Assembly (NCBI RefSeq): GCF_008728515.1
Contig: NC_044990.1
Span: 12,607,156 to 12,671,155 of the forward strand
Reading direction: 5' to 3'
Source of the DNA: Papio anubis
Taxonomy: Eukaryota > Chordata > Mammalia > Primates > Cercopithecidae
Length of the DNA: 64,000 nt
Part shown: positions 1 through 13,129 of the stretch, in pieces
How the letters are laid out: each line of letters opens with the position of its first letter
How positions within the stretch are numbered: the first letter of the stretch is position 1
Notes under the pieces: model-generated
Told to the model about the DNA's origin: nothing
The model's input: the letters and a program-made list of their open reading frames with translations, nothing else
Databases searched by the model: none
Program-made: the position numbers and the translations under genes

Positions 1-2
1 CT

Positions 3-2172
<2,170 letters not shown>

Positions 2173-2486
2173 ATTTTCTTTTTTTTTTTTCTTTTGAGAT
2201 GGAGTCTTGCTCTGTTGCCCAGACTAAAGTTCAGTGATATGCAGTGGCACGATCTCAGCTCACCGCAACATCCGCCCCCCAGGTTCAAGCGATTCTCCTG
2301 CCTCAGTCTTCCAAGTAGCTGAGATTACAGGTGCCCACCACCACGCCTGGCTAATTGTTGTATTTTTAGTAGAGATAGTGTTTTGCCATGTAGCCCAGGC
2401 TGGTCTCAAACTGCTGATCTCAGGTGATCCACCCGCCTTGGCATCCCCAAGTGCTGGAATTACAGGTGTGAGCCACTGTGCCCCAC
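2173..2486 (-). mobile_element. Alu SINE, antisense, with target-site duplication
   Basis: Reverse-complement Alu with T-rich tail at the left and consensus head at the right. The 11-bp direct repeat CTCTTTCTCTC flanks it at 2162-2172 and 2487-2497, marking a target-primed insertion. Confidence 0.93.
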
Positions 2487-2497
2487 CTCTTTCTCTC

Positions 2498-3208
2498 CTT
2501 CTGTTTGTGCCTCAGGTATGGGAGAGAGAAAGGAAATGCTGTGTGAGAGCAACACTTGCACACTGCCTGGGTTGTAAAGCAAGGTGCTTTCAGATGCAAT
2601 ACTGTCTCTTCAAGGCGACATATTTTCCCATTCTACCAGGATAGTCCCTTTTTGGCAGACAGCGATGCTTTTTAAAATTATCCATTTCACTTAATAAGAA
2701 GGTTAAATCAAAAAAGAGACCTCTGGACAACAAGCAAGAGAATACTCTTCCAAAATATATACAATATATGTGTAATTAGAATACAGTAGCAGCCACAATG
2801 TTTTCTTCCTCAGTACTTTGGACAGTGAGACTCTGGGGCATTGCTTGTAATATGCATAACCGTAATAAATGCATAAGAAAAAGTGTTCCTATATGTATGA
2901 TCTCACCAAATTGAACAAACGGGAGAACAGCTTTGTATGGGCAGGCAACAGATTTTTTTTCAGGCAAAGATTTTTCTTCCTGCAGAGGAGTAATTCGTAG
3001 AATAAATATACATATCCGAGTATTATGGGAGTTGAATAATCTTATGGGCCTTAATATCTTAGAAGAAAGAATGACGTTTTTGATAGGTGGGGTCAAGTCA
3101 TCATCAGATGTTCATGTCAAATACATAATGTGTTGGGAGAAAGGTACAAAATACTTTTTAAGTATTTCATCTGTTGAATTTGGCCTCTGGCTGTCTTCAA
3201 GAATTTTT
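2498..3208. other. intergenic, no gene recognised
   Basis: Open frames on both strands (2776-3096 minus, 2933-3328 plus) overlap each other, and the plus one runs into the next Alu; neither shows a domain. No repeat identified with confidence. Confidence 0.4.
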
Positions 3209-3468
3209 GGGCTGGGTGCGGTGGCTCATGCGTGTAATCCCAGCAGTTTGGGAGGCCAAGGCGGGTGGATCATGAGGTCAGGAGTTCAAGACCAGCCTGG
3301 CCAACTGGTGAAACCCCGTCTCTACTAAAAATACACACTCACAAAAAAAAGTTAGCTGGGCGTGGTGGTGGGCGCCTGTAATCCCAGCTGCTCGGGAGGC
3401 TGAGGCAGATAATTGCTTGAACCCAAGAGGCGGAGGTTGCATTGAGCCAAGATCGCACCACTGCACTA
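3209..3468 (+). mobile_element. Alu SINE, sense, 3' truncated
   Basis: Alu head and both monomers are present, but the element stops at the 'CCACTGCACT' stretch without the final 30 bases or an A-tail. It abuts LTR sequence directly, pointing to a later deletion across the junction. Confidence 0.9.
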
Positions 3469-3617
3469 AAATGTATAAAACCAAGCTGTACCCTGACCAC
3501 CTTGGGCAGATGTCGTCAGGACCTCCTGAGGCTGTGTCACGGGTCCGTCCTTTACCTTGGCAAAATAAACTTTCTAAATTGATTGAGACCTGTCTACAGA
3601 CACTTTTGGTTCACACA
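3469..3617 (+). mobile_element. ERV class I-type LTR, 3' fragment
   Basis: The segment begins near a TATAAAA box (about 3475), has a pyrimidine/CCTCCTGAGG region, an AATAAA signal about 3565 and ends near a CACA. This order (TATA, polyadenylation signal, CA end) is that of an LTR R-U5 region. The 5' part is missing. Subfamily not assigned. Confidence 0.65.
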
Positions 3618-4190
3618 TTTCCTACTCTAAGTAATATGTGTTATCCTGTCTTCTTTGCTTTGCCAACTTTCTCAACCCATTGATTTAAGAGATGGACATT
3701 TTTGATCCTTATACTTCACCTTCCCATCCATTCTCTCCCAGTTCAGCCTCTGAAAGCTATGTTGTTATTTTCAGTGTTCAGAAAGGCCAGACCAGATAGT
3801 AACCACTTGATATTCTGCCATTTTTTTCTCTTGCTCTACCTTATGAGAGGTTTACACCTTATGAGAGGTTTACACAGCTTTCTCAGTACTTCTATTAAAT
3901 TTTTCATTTTGGCAATAGTATTTTTTAATTACCAAGGAATATATTTTTCTAGCATAGATCCTTTTTGATAGCAGCCTACGGTTTTGTTTTATGGCTTCAA
4001 TATCTTCTTATATTTCTCTGAGGATATCAACAAGAAATTGTAAAACTCCCTTCTATCTTCTGATTTACATCTGTTTTCTCTGCAGCTAGTTGTTCTGCTT
4101 ATTCATCTTGGTTGTTCTTTTTTGTGCAAATTTCCTCTCTTCCCTAATCTTATTTGTGCATGAGGTGAGGATGGTAAATACAGTAGTGGT
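3618..4190. other. intergenic with an 18-bp tandem duplication
   Basis: No gene recognised. The 18-bp unit CTTATGAGAGGTTTACAC occurs twice, perfectly, at 3840-3857 and 3858-3875. Confidence 0.6.
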
Positions 4191-4194
4191 TCAC

Positions 4195-4560
4195 AATGCT
4201 CAGTGTTAGGAAGAGTGGAGAACCAGGGTCTTGTACACTGGTATGTATTTATGAGGGAATTAAACAATATGTATAAAGAATCTCAACGTTGTTTGACTCT
4301 ATTGACACACAGGCCTACTTTTAGGAATCCACCTTTTTGGAAATAAGCAGATTATGCACCAAGATATTCACATAAATACAAATAAATAGAGGACTAGTTA
4401 AATATATTTAGTGGAATATTATGCAGCATTAAAGTTTATGTTTGGAATGAATTTTTAATATTATGGGAAAGATTATTCATGTATATGTATCTGTATTTAT
4501 TTGAAGATTTTTTTGGTTATTCTTTTAAAAACCACATATAGAAATATATAATGTGTCAGC
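4195..4560 (+). mobile_element. old LINE-1 (L1M/HAL1-type) 3' remnant
   Basis: The stretch around 4390-4440, describing an 'AATATTATGCAGCATTAAA' motif, and the flanking A-rich text match the 3' part of old L1M/HAL1 copies. Highly diverged; borders approximate. Confidence 0.5.
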
Positions 4561-4939
4561 AGTTTAAAGCATAGAAGTTACTTAAAAACAAGTTAGGACC
4601 AGATGAACAAGGGCAGTTGGAACACGCCAATGAACCACGCCTTGCTCCCCTCTCTGAGTTATCCGAATTCCCTGTCCCTGACTCCTAGATGAGCCAGTTT
4701 AGTTTCCTGCCTTTGGTTTTGTACTGGGAATATTGACTGACTGACTGGAGATGGATGTGACTTCGTTCTTAATCCCCAGTCCTGTGACTCTCTACTTCGT
4801 CATTGTATATGTGTGTGTGTGAGAGAGAGACTCCTTTTGTTCATCCTCCTCTTTTGCCTTAACTTTTATTCCAGATGTGTTTCACCAGCTTTACTCTGGG
4901 AACTCCAAATCTTGACTACAGTCTGTTGAAAGATAAACT

Positions 4940-5250
4940 TAGGTGCACTGAAATTTTAAAGAGTTTATTTGAGGAGAGTGTGATTCATGAATTGGGCAGC
5001 ACCAAACCACAAGTGGTTTAGGCTTCATGGAAGGGGTTTGCAGGGAAAACTTTTATAAGGTGTTTGCAGAAGCAAGATAAAGAACACATTTGATTGATTA
5101 AAGTGGAATCCTCCTAGTTAGAGGTTAGTTGGTTGTTTCTGATTGGTTAAGCTTAAGTTTTATTTTACTGTTTACATTGAATTGCTTACATAAGAAACCA
5201 AGGTACTGGAGCCATCTCAGCCTAATGGGTCCTCAAATGATATTTCTAAA
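4940..5250 (-). mobile_element. probable antisense LTR
   Basis: Read on the minus strand, a CCAAT box (ATTGG at 5142-5146), a TATA box (TTTTATAA at 5051-5058) and an AATAAA signal (TTTATT at 4964-4969) follow in the order and spacing of an LTR promoter. The text resembles the segment at 45.4-45.75 kb. Family not assigned. Confidence 0.5.
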
Positions 5251-5305
5251 CAATTCCTTTGGCATCTTCCTTGAGGGAGTAGCTCACCTGTCCTCCCCCA
5301 CCTCC

Positions 5306-5611
5306 TTTTTTTTTTTTTTTTTTTTTGAGATGGAGTCTCACACTCTGTCACCCAGACTGGAGTGCGGTGGCACAATCTTGGCTCACTGCAAACTTCACCT
5401 CCTGGGTTCAAGTTATTCTCCTGCCTCAGCCTCCCAAGTACCTCGGATTACAGGCACCCTCTACCATACCTGGCTAATTTTTGTATGTTTTTGGTAGAGA
5501 CAGGGTTTTGTCATGTTGGCCAGGCTTGTCTCAAACTCCTGACCTCAGGTGATCTGCCTTCCTTGGCCTCCAAAAGTGCTGGGATTATAGGCGTGATCCA
5601 CCACGTCTGGT
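5306..5611 (-). mobile_element. Alu SINE (AluS-like), antisense
   Basis: Reverse-complement Alu with a 20-base T tract at 5306-5326 and the consensus head near 5600-5611. Full-length apart from point changes. Confidence 0.94.
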
Positions 5612-5789
5612 CTCACTTGCCCCTTTCTGCAGAGCCTCCCTCTGCCACTTCTCTGTGCTCTCCCTGCCTAGTGGAACCCTAGCAACTGGTAGAAACCAAG
5701 ATTAGGAGGAATCGTTGATAAAGTTGAAAGAGGAGGACTTTATAATTCAGGCCCTGCTTCCTACAGAGTGAGGATTCACTGGGGGTTTG

Positions 5790-6045
5790 TACATGAGATT
5801 AATGTGATTAATATGGCAGTTTTAAGAAGGTTGATTGGAGGGCAGTGTAAAAAACTGATTAAGTAAGAAGAGACTGAAGGGGGAGAGAAAAATTAGAGCA
5901 CTGTTCTAGTAATCCAGATGTGAGGCAGTGAGTAGCTGAACCAAATTGAAAGAAATGTCAATGAGAAAAGAAGGCAGAGATAGAAGAAAGATTGAGAAAC
6001 ATAATGAGAACATGGTAACACATGAGTCAAAGATGAGCTTGGGTT
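5790..6045 (-). mobile_element. LINE-2 fragment, antisense
   Basis: The motifs around 5885-5935 ('AGTAATCCAGATGTGAGGCA') and 6025-6040 match the reverse complement of the L2 coding/3' region. Diverged; borders approximate. Confidence 0.55.
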
Positions 6046-6059
6046 TTTAAAAACTTTAT

Positions 6060-6510
6060 TGTGACCCACCCTGTTTATTGTAGCAGTATGCAAAATAGCC
6101 AAGAGGTGAAAGCAACCTTAATCTCCACTGATGGATGAATGGATTACAAAAATGTGGTAGATACATGCAATAGAATATTATTCAGCCTTTAAAAAAGAAG
6201 GAAGTCTCATCACATGCTACAACATGAATGAAACTTGCAGACATTATGCTAAGCAAAATAAGCCAGTCATAAAAAGACAAATACTTTATGATTCCACTTA
6301 TATGAGGTATCTAAAAGAATCAAACTCAGAAACGGAAAGGAGAATGGTGGTCACCAGTGACTGAAGGTTTATTCATCAGGTATATAGAGTTCCAGTTTGC
6401 AAGATGAAAAAGCTCCAGAGATGGGTCGCACAAGAAAGTCCATAGAGTAAACACTGTTGAACTGTACACTTAAAATGGTTAAGATAAAAAATGCACTAAA
6501 GATGTGTACC
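6060..6510 (+). mobile_element. LINE-1 (L1M) 3' region
   Basis: Text such as 'AATAGCCAAGAGGTGAAAGC', the 'GATGGATGAATGGATTACAAA' block and the 'TTATTCAGCCTTTAAAAAAG' block are the end of L1 ORF2. A 3' untranslated part ending 'TACACTTAAAATGGTTAAGA' follows. Confidence 0.9.
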
Positions 6511-6725
6511 CCTGGACATAGAGAGTGGATTGCAGACAATGGAGACTCAGAAGTATGAGGGGGTGGGAGGGAGAAGGGTGATGAGGAATTACTTCATGAG
6601 TAGAATGTACATTATTCAGGTGATGGATACCCTAAAAGCCCTGAGTTGACCACTATGCAATCTATGCATGTAACAAAATTACAACCCCATACATGTATAT
6701 ATCAAAAACACTGAGATAAAATGAA
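6511..6725 (+). mobile_element. LINE-1 (L1PB/L1MA-type) 3' UTR
   Basis: A second, different L1 tail: the 'AATGGAGACTCAGAAG' start, a G-rich 'GGGGGTGGGAGGGAGAAGGGTGATGA' type tract and the 'ACCACTATGCAATCTATGCA' end, then an A-rich terminus. Confidence 0.75.
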
Positions 6726-6954
6726 ATTTTTAAATGGCTAATAGAAGATGGAATACATCTTTTGCCTTTTACTAAAAAAGAAAAATTAAGATGGTAAATT
6801 TTATGTTCTTTTACCACAAGAAAAAATTTCTGAAATATTTCAGATTTACAAAAAATGGTTTAAAGAACGTAACATGGCAAACATTAGGTACTCATCATTC
6901 ATAAAACTAAACATTACCAATACAGTTGACACTCTTTGAGTAATACCCCAAAGT

Positions 6955-7140
6955 TTTAAGATTTTATCTGTTCAACAATTACTTTTTGAGCGCCTACTAA
7001 TTGCAAAGCTCTGTCGTGGCACTGGAGATGCAGCAATATCCCACTCCTCCCCTTTGGGAGACGTGCATGGTGTGGAGAAGGATCATATCTTGACAGATAC
7101 AGAGAACTGAATGGGAAAATTGTTTTGGAAGGTAATGATG
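6955..7140 (-). mobile_element. LINE-2 fragment, antisense
   Basis: The 'GAGCGCCTACTAATTGCAAAG...GGAGATGCAGCAAT' pattern is the reverse complement of the L2 3' end (TTTATTGAGCACCTACTATGTG family). Confidence 0.6.
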
Positions 7141-7254
7141 CATTATGCAATTCACAATATTTGATTTGAGGTAACAACTGAAATGTCCACATTTAGCTGC
7201 ACCCCCAGAAATAATTCCAGAAAATCTATAAAATTATTGCACTTCTATTAATAA

Positions 7255-7460
7255 TCCTGTATAAAAAATTTATTGAGTAATTACTCTGTGTAAGTCACTT
7301 TGCTGGTCACAATATTTAATGAGACTCTACGATGTGCCATTCACCACAGCAGGTATTGTTCTGTAGTGTGTGAGACAGACAAGGATAAGACAACCACAGT
7401 AAAGACAGACAAGGGTTGAGGTAATGAATATGGTGCTGGGTGCTGAGGTAACACCAACCA
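7255..7460 (-). mobile_element. LINE-2 fragment, antisense
   Basis: Two overlapping partial matches to the L2 3' end ('TTTATTGAGTAATTACTCTGTG' type at 7268 and 'GAGACTCTACGATGTGCCAT' at 7321) followed by the 'AGACAGACAAGG' block. Borders approximate. Confidence 0.55.
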
Positions 7461-7997
7461 TGTACCAATATTTACGCTAGCTGGAAGGAAGATTTCCTGA
7501 AGAAAGTGACATAGAACCTGAGATAGGATAAAAAATATATAAAATAGTAAGATTCAGTTCTTTCCCTTGAGAGTCGTCTGGTATACCACAGAAACAGATA
7601 AAAATAAAACCCAATAGTAGGTGCAATAATACTTTTCTGTGTAAAGCACAAATGAGATGAGTTTGAAAAAGCAATGAACTAGACCTGGAAATTAGGCCCT
7701 TCATGCATTTCTAAAGAGATATTGGTCATTTGGGGCAGAAAGAAGAGCAAGAGCAAAGACTCATGGGTTAAAATCTGTGATATCTGAGGATTCTCATGAA
7801 CTTCGCTTTGCCTCTATCAGTGTACACTGATAGAGGCTCTGTCCACTAAACACTATACACTCTATCCATTGTATCCTGTAGTTTTTATTACAAAAATGTT
7901 CTGATTTGACTCCAAACATAAAATAGTGATCAAATATGTATAATCGTATACATAAATAATATGGGAAATAATATACTTAAATAGTATAATACATGTA
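7461..7997. other. intergenic; contains a 28-bp perfect palindrome
   Basis: No gene recognised. The half-site GCCTCTATCAGTGT (7810-7823) is followed without spacer by its exact reverse complement (7824-7837). Confidence 0.6.
7810..7837. repeat. 28-bp perfect inverted repeat, zero spacer
   Basis: Left arm 7810-7823, right arm 7824-7837, 14/14 complementary. Neither flank extends the symmetry. Confidence 0.95.
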
Positions 7998-7999
7998 TG

Positions 8000-8515
8000 T
8001 GATGGCTCAGGACATGTTATGCCAAAATATGACACCTTGGCATAGTGAATGTTTTAAGCTGAAAAAATTTGAGAAACGGCATGTGCAGGAAGGACTTTCT
8101 GATGTTCCCCCAGCCTCCTCCCCTGAAGCAGGTCAGAAGACCCTCATATGAGTGCGAGGTGCTCCCCTATACCTACGTGAAAGGAGCATCCCTGTCTCCA
8201 AAGATGAAGGGGCACGGAGCGGACTCTGAACCAACAGGCCTTGCCGAGTTCCCTCCAGTTCGCTCACACCCTTTGTCTTACCACATTTCTCCATGACTCT
8301 GCTCTTCGTCAAAGCTAGCAAATCAACCCCCAGGTTCAACTGCTTCATTGGATCTTAATTTCCTTATGAAGTCTCCTGTGTCATGTCAAACTTACATTAA
8401 ATAAATTCATATGCTTTCATCTTGTTAATCTTTCTTTTGTTATGGGACCCCAGCCAAAGAACTTAAGGAAAAGTTCATTTGGAGCAGACGGAAAACAAAT
8501 TTTTTGCCCCCCACA
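8000..8515 (+). mobile_element. solo-type LTR (ERVL-like), sense
   Basis: Begins with TG near 8000, carries AATAAA at 8400-8405 and ends in ...CACA at 8515. The internal text is homologous to the reverse complement of 42.2-42.67 kb, so two insertions of one LTR family are present in opposite orientation. A short open frame (8069-8296) inside it is not a gene. Target-site duplication not resolved. Confidence 0.75.
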
Positions 8516-10168
8516 TAATCAATAATATATGAAATAATATGTAGGTGACACAGTGCTCAAGCAGTTCTGTTTTTGTCATCCTTTAAAAATTGTAATGACA
8601 TGATTAATTGGCATTATTATTTGGTCTTTGGCATGGAATTTTGTCAGAAGTTTTTTGAAATCCTCAGTGATGTCTTTTAGATCTTTTGGTCTGCTCTTTG
8701 TCCTTTAAGACATGGGTTCTTAAAAGCATTGGTTGTCTTGCCACCATGCTGTGCTTGCCTAAGAATCCAGTGGTCTGACACTGAACTTGTTTGTACACAA
8801 CTGGTGCCACACAGGTACTAGCATTTCTTCTGGGACACACAGATGAGAATGGGAGAAACTTTTCAGAAGGTCAATTTTGGCTCAACATATGGAAAAACAT
8901 CCTAAGTTGCCCAAAACAGATGGAAAAATGGTGCTTATGTAAACTTCATTTACATAGTTTTACATAAAACTAAAATTATTTGACTTATGAGATCGTCCTT
9001 TATTCTGAGATCATATCTTTTCAGTTTTTTTGTAAGAAAATATTCTTTCTTTTAGAAATTATGACATCAGTGAATTATAGTAGTTTTATTTAAATGTCCT
9101 TACTTGGCAAATAAAGGCTGAAAACACATTATTTGAAATTTTGTACCCAGATGTCCATAAAGTCTGACAACCCTAGTTCCCCTAACTGCTCAACTCTGTT
9201 CCAACCATCACATGATGTCAGATTTTCAAGTTGTTTATCTTGTTAAAAAATAAGAAGGAAAAATTTATTTTAATAATTTTGGAAAATTGTTTGCGTATAT
9301 TGATTTTCACTTTCTGGCTTATTCAAGTATTCTGCCTTTTCTAAGAAGAAAGTTTATTCCCTAAGAGGAAATAAGCTAACATGAATGAATCAGGAAAAGT
9401 AGAATCAAATCTAGTTAGCTGCACAACTAATGAGAGGTGTTTGCTTATTCTGGTTCTTAGTTTTATAGTCTGAAAAAAAAGGGAATGAGAAAGTGGTAAG
9501 ATCTATTTTAGTAATAAAATTTAATTAAAAAACATAGTGTATATGCATGTATATATATGTAGGTATGTGTATATCTAGCTATAATATACGCATATATACG
9601 TATGTGCACTATACACACATTTGTACAACATTGGATTTTGTGAGAATTAATCATTTTTGCTAATATTAGAAACTCAATCTTTGAAACGCTGAAAACTTCA
9701 TGGGGAATTAACGCTTCAGGGAGGTTTTTTTTTGTTTTTGTTTTTGTTTTTTTTTTTTTGAAAAAACAAACCAAAGGTTTTTTAATCTTAGAACCTTGGG
9801 GAGTATAAGAATATTGCCAATATTTGCAAGGTGAAAAGAAATTGGACTATAAGCTATGATTGGAAATTTTTTATGAGCACCAATTTGCTGATGGGCTAAT
9901 AAGCATTTACGTTTGCTGATCTTGTAGTTAGCTGCTTAATTACTCAATTTGTGCATGCAAATGGTATCGTGTGAATATAAATGGATGCAGGTGCAAATCT
10001 GCATGACTAGTATTAGGGTCTTATTTGAAACTTGCTCATGATCCTTCATTACTCTATACAGTACTTGAAAAAATCAACCCTGGTTTTCAAAAATAGTCCT
10101 GAAACAAAGTAAAATCCTTATGGGCAAGATCATGTTTTTAATGTGATCACTCTCCCTAGATTTCTGTT
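8516..10168. other. intergenic, AT-rich, no gene recognised
   Basis: About 1.6 kb without an identified repeat apart from a TA/CA-alternating simple stretch (about 9535-9615) and a T-rich tract with TTTTTG units (about 9724-9761). No coding signature. Confidence 0.45.
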
Positions 10169-10179
10169 TTGGGATTTTC

Positions 10180-10476
10180 ATTTTTTATTTCTTTGAGACA
10201 GATTCTCACTCTGCCATCCAGGGTGGAGTGCAGTGGTGTAATCACAACTGGCTGCAACCTTGTCCTTCCCAGTTCACGTGATCCTCCTGCCTCAGCCTTC
10301 CGGAGTAACTGACGCTACAAGCGCACACCACCACACCTGGCTAGTTTTTTGTATTTTTTGTAAAAATGGGGTTTTGCCATGTTACCCAGGCTGGTCTCAA
10401 ACTCCTGAGCTCAAGCGATCTGCCCACCTCCGCCTCCCAAAGTGCTGGGATTACAGGCGTGAGCCACTGCAGCCAG
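10180..10476 (-). mobile_element. Alu SINE (AluJ-like), antisense, with TSD
   Basis: Diverged reverse-complement Alu. Direct repeats TTGGGATTTTC (10169-10179) and TTGGGATCTTC (10477-10487), one mismatch, flank it. Confidence 0.92.
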
Positions 10477-10834
10477 TTGGGATCTTCTAAAGCTATTGTC
10501 TTACGGTGATGTTCGTAGCTAATTTATAATAGCATGAAAAAATAATCTGTTATATTTAGAGTTGTTAACATAAATTCTCAAGAATATTTTGGGTCTTAGG
10601 GACTCAAAATCATAAGAATGTGATTAAATGCAGTGGGAAATCCAATTTGGCGATGCATTTTCTAGATTTCATAGATTTTCTCTGCATTACTCAGCCATTA
10701 TATGCTGTGTTATGATACACTGTTAAGCTAGATATCACAAATAACTCAGTGGCCACTATGTTAGAAAAGTGTGATGGGGAATATCAAGTCTATACTGTAC
10801 AATTTGGTATTCATAATACCTAATGTTGGGGGTG

Positions 10835-10985
10835 CTTTGAAGCTTACAAAACACTTGTCTACATACATTATGTTGCTTGATCCTACGACTTTCCTGTGAG
10901 CTTGACCCCTATCTTAGAGATGAGAAAACTGAGGCTTAGTGAAATAAAATTAATAGCTGCTATTTCACAAATACTAAGTTGTACA
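10835..10985 (-). mobile_element. MIR SINE, antisense
   Basis: The run 'TTAGAGATGAGAAAACTGAGGCTTAG' core (about 10914-10940), preceded by a 'TGATCCTACGACTTTCCTGTGAG' type segment, is the reverse complement of the MIR core. Confidence 0.75.
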
Positions 10986-10989
10986 GCAG

Positions 10990-12240
10990 GATACTCTGTT
11001 TTATAGTCTGACCTATTTCAATTATTCTACATTACTTTGATTTTATTGTTTGCTCTTGATTTGGCATGCTAATTTCCGTGACCTTCCCTCTTGCAACAAT
11101 GTTACAAAACTCTTAATTGTAAAGAGCATAGTTTATTCTTAGCTTTTTGTACAATGCTGAGGATAGATCTGCACACTAATGAAACACTCCCAAAATACTT
11201 GTCCTTTGTTTTTGATGAGGGAGGTAAAGACTTGGTAGCTAAGCAATGAAATTTAACTCATCAGTCACCTTCAGTGAAGTTGGGAGTTAGAGCTTGGCTT
11301 TCCTCAGTACCCTCATGCTTTTAGCTTGTGCCTGCAAGGACAGTAGGAAAACCTTGCCCCAGAATGTAATGAGGAATGACTGGCAGAGGTAGCCTGAGAT
11401 ATACATTTTAGCAATGCAGAATGTACTCAAGATGTGATAAAGGCATTTTCATCTCTGACAGACATCCAGGTATCCTCTAGTTAATAAGTCTGGCATGCTT
11501 TTCAAAAATAGAAATTATGAAAGTAAGGACTATAAAAACTCCAGAGCAATCTCATAGATAACAGATTCTCATCCACAAACATATGATTCTCATATTAGAA
11601 CAGGAGCCTAAGGCGTTTCCATTTCTCTACTCTGAAGAAATCCTTCCTTCTTGGGAAATCAGCTCTGATATTCTCATCAGGGTACTTTCACCTCAACATC
11701 TAATTTGCTTCTAAGATGCAAGACTGAATGAAGAGCTCAGGTTGTTTAAGAAAATATTTCTGGAGGGAATAAATATTCTCAGATCTTGCTAATCAAGCTG
11801 TTTTTATTGTGCTCTGTGGAGTCCAGGCTCAAGGTTTTACCACATGCCTCTGCAGAGGGCAGCATAAGGAAGATGACCTAACAACTCTGGCTTCCAATTT
11901 CCAAGGCAAGTGTGCCCCCATGATAGGAGAGGCCACATTTTCATATCCGCAGTCAGGAGTTTATGTGAAAACTCCTCTAACCTTTTGGGCTGCTCTGCCC
12001 AGTTCCCACTGGAGGCAGGCGATGGAGTAAGTTGGGAAGAGGGCTCTGTCTACTTTCAGGATCCTCTGGTTTCTCTTCTTGGCCCATCTCAAGGCTCCCA
12101 GAGGTGCTGCTTGCTTGCTGATATCCAACCTGCTTGTCATTGGGCTTGGTTGGAAGGATTTATAATGAGATGGCGCATTTATTCAATTGACACTAAAGGA
12201 ATATGATGTTAAGAAACTGCCAATAAAAATAATAACAGCA
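10990..12240. other. intergenic, no gene recognised
   Basis: Two overlapping frames at 11809-12206 (plus) show no domain and no splice context. No repeat identified. Confidence 0.4.
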
Positions 12241-12269
12241 GCAGTGGTTATTGTGTTCTGACACCACTC

Positions 12270-12354
12270 TCCAGACACCAGTAACTACATGTTATTTAAT
12301 TCCCGTAGCAATCACCCTACAGGTAGAAAAATGGGAACATTAAGGTTTAAGTAA
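12270..12354 (-). mobile_element. MIR SINE, antisense, left piece
   Basis: Reverse-complement MIR text ('TTATTTAATTCCCGTAGCAA', 'GGTAGAAAAATGGGAAC', 'AAGGTTTAAGTAA'). It stops exactly at the solo LTR and resumes after it with 'GTAACTTGCCAGAATTCACA', which is the next part of the MIR consensus. Confidence 0.8.
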
Positions 12355-12828
12355 TGTGAAAGAAAAACAGAATCTCAGGACCCCAAACTCACTATGCCAA
12401 AGGGAAAGTTAACTTGGTAACTGAGCCATGGAAAAACTGTCTTCCTTTTGTTCCCAAACAGATAGCTGTAATTTCACATGCTTACTTTATCTTATGGAAA
12501 ATGTAGATTGACCGAGCCACAGGAAGAATTCATAATTGACATTCCCTCACTCCCTCCTTTTTATATGTAAAATGTAGATTCACTGAGCGCTAATCAGAGC
12601 CTTATCAGAATGCAATCACTTGCCTCTTTGCCTACCCCCCTCTTTTTTGGTCTTCCCCTCCTGCTTGCTCTTTCCTCTTTAAATATTGAAGTTCCCCAAA
12701 TCTTTATAAGAAGCACAGGTCACAGATGCTATTGTGACTTGTGTTGCTTTTTTCTGCGTGCATCCTCAACCTTCACAAAATAAACCTCTAATAGATTGAG
12801 GTCTGCTTCAGTCACTTTTTGGTTTACA
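12355..12828 (+). mobile_element. solo LTR, ERV class I type, with 4-bp TSD
   Basis: A 474-bp element with TG...CA ends, flanked by GTAA at 12351-12354 and 12829-12832. A 4-bp duplication is usual for class I (gamma-type) endogenous retroviruses. AATAAA is at 12779-12784, about 45 bp before the 3' end. No internal retroviral genes are adjacent, so it is a solo LTR formed by recombination. Subfamily not assigned. Confidence 0.88.
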
Positions 12829-12930
12829 GTAACTTGCCAGAATTCACATGGAAGAATCAGGTATTGCACTCAGACCTGCCTGACTTTAAACCAATGCTCT
12901 AATCACTAGGCCATGCTAACCTTGAGTTTG
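12829..12930 (-). mobile_element. MIR SINE, antisense, right piece
   Basis: Continuation of the MIR interrupted at 12354. The text matches the MIR tail region ('GCACTCAGACCTGCCTGACT', 'CCAATGCTCTAATCACTAGG'). Confidence 0.8.
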
Positions 12931-13129
12931 AAAGACAGACTTCTTAGAGAAAAATATGTATGTATATTTAATTGGGGGAAAATACCTGCTTCTAATGTTT
13001 GGTAGCTTTTCCTATTTGGTAGCTGCAGCCCAAGTGGATAAATCTGAGGGGATTTTCAAAAGGGAGAGGGAAAGAGTCTAGCTCCTTTTTGGAAGATGTG
13101 CATAAACAAAGGTTTCAGTCCTTCATGCC

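Noticed and set aside
2234..2644. 136-codon plus-strand open frame
   Set aside because: Most of it is the antisense Alu at 2173-2486; the non-Alu tail has no domain.
12355..12828. Full endogenous provirus
   Set aside because: No internal gag/pol/env sequence or second LTR adjoins it; MIR sequence follows at once, so it is a solo LTR.
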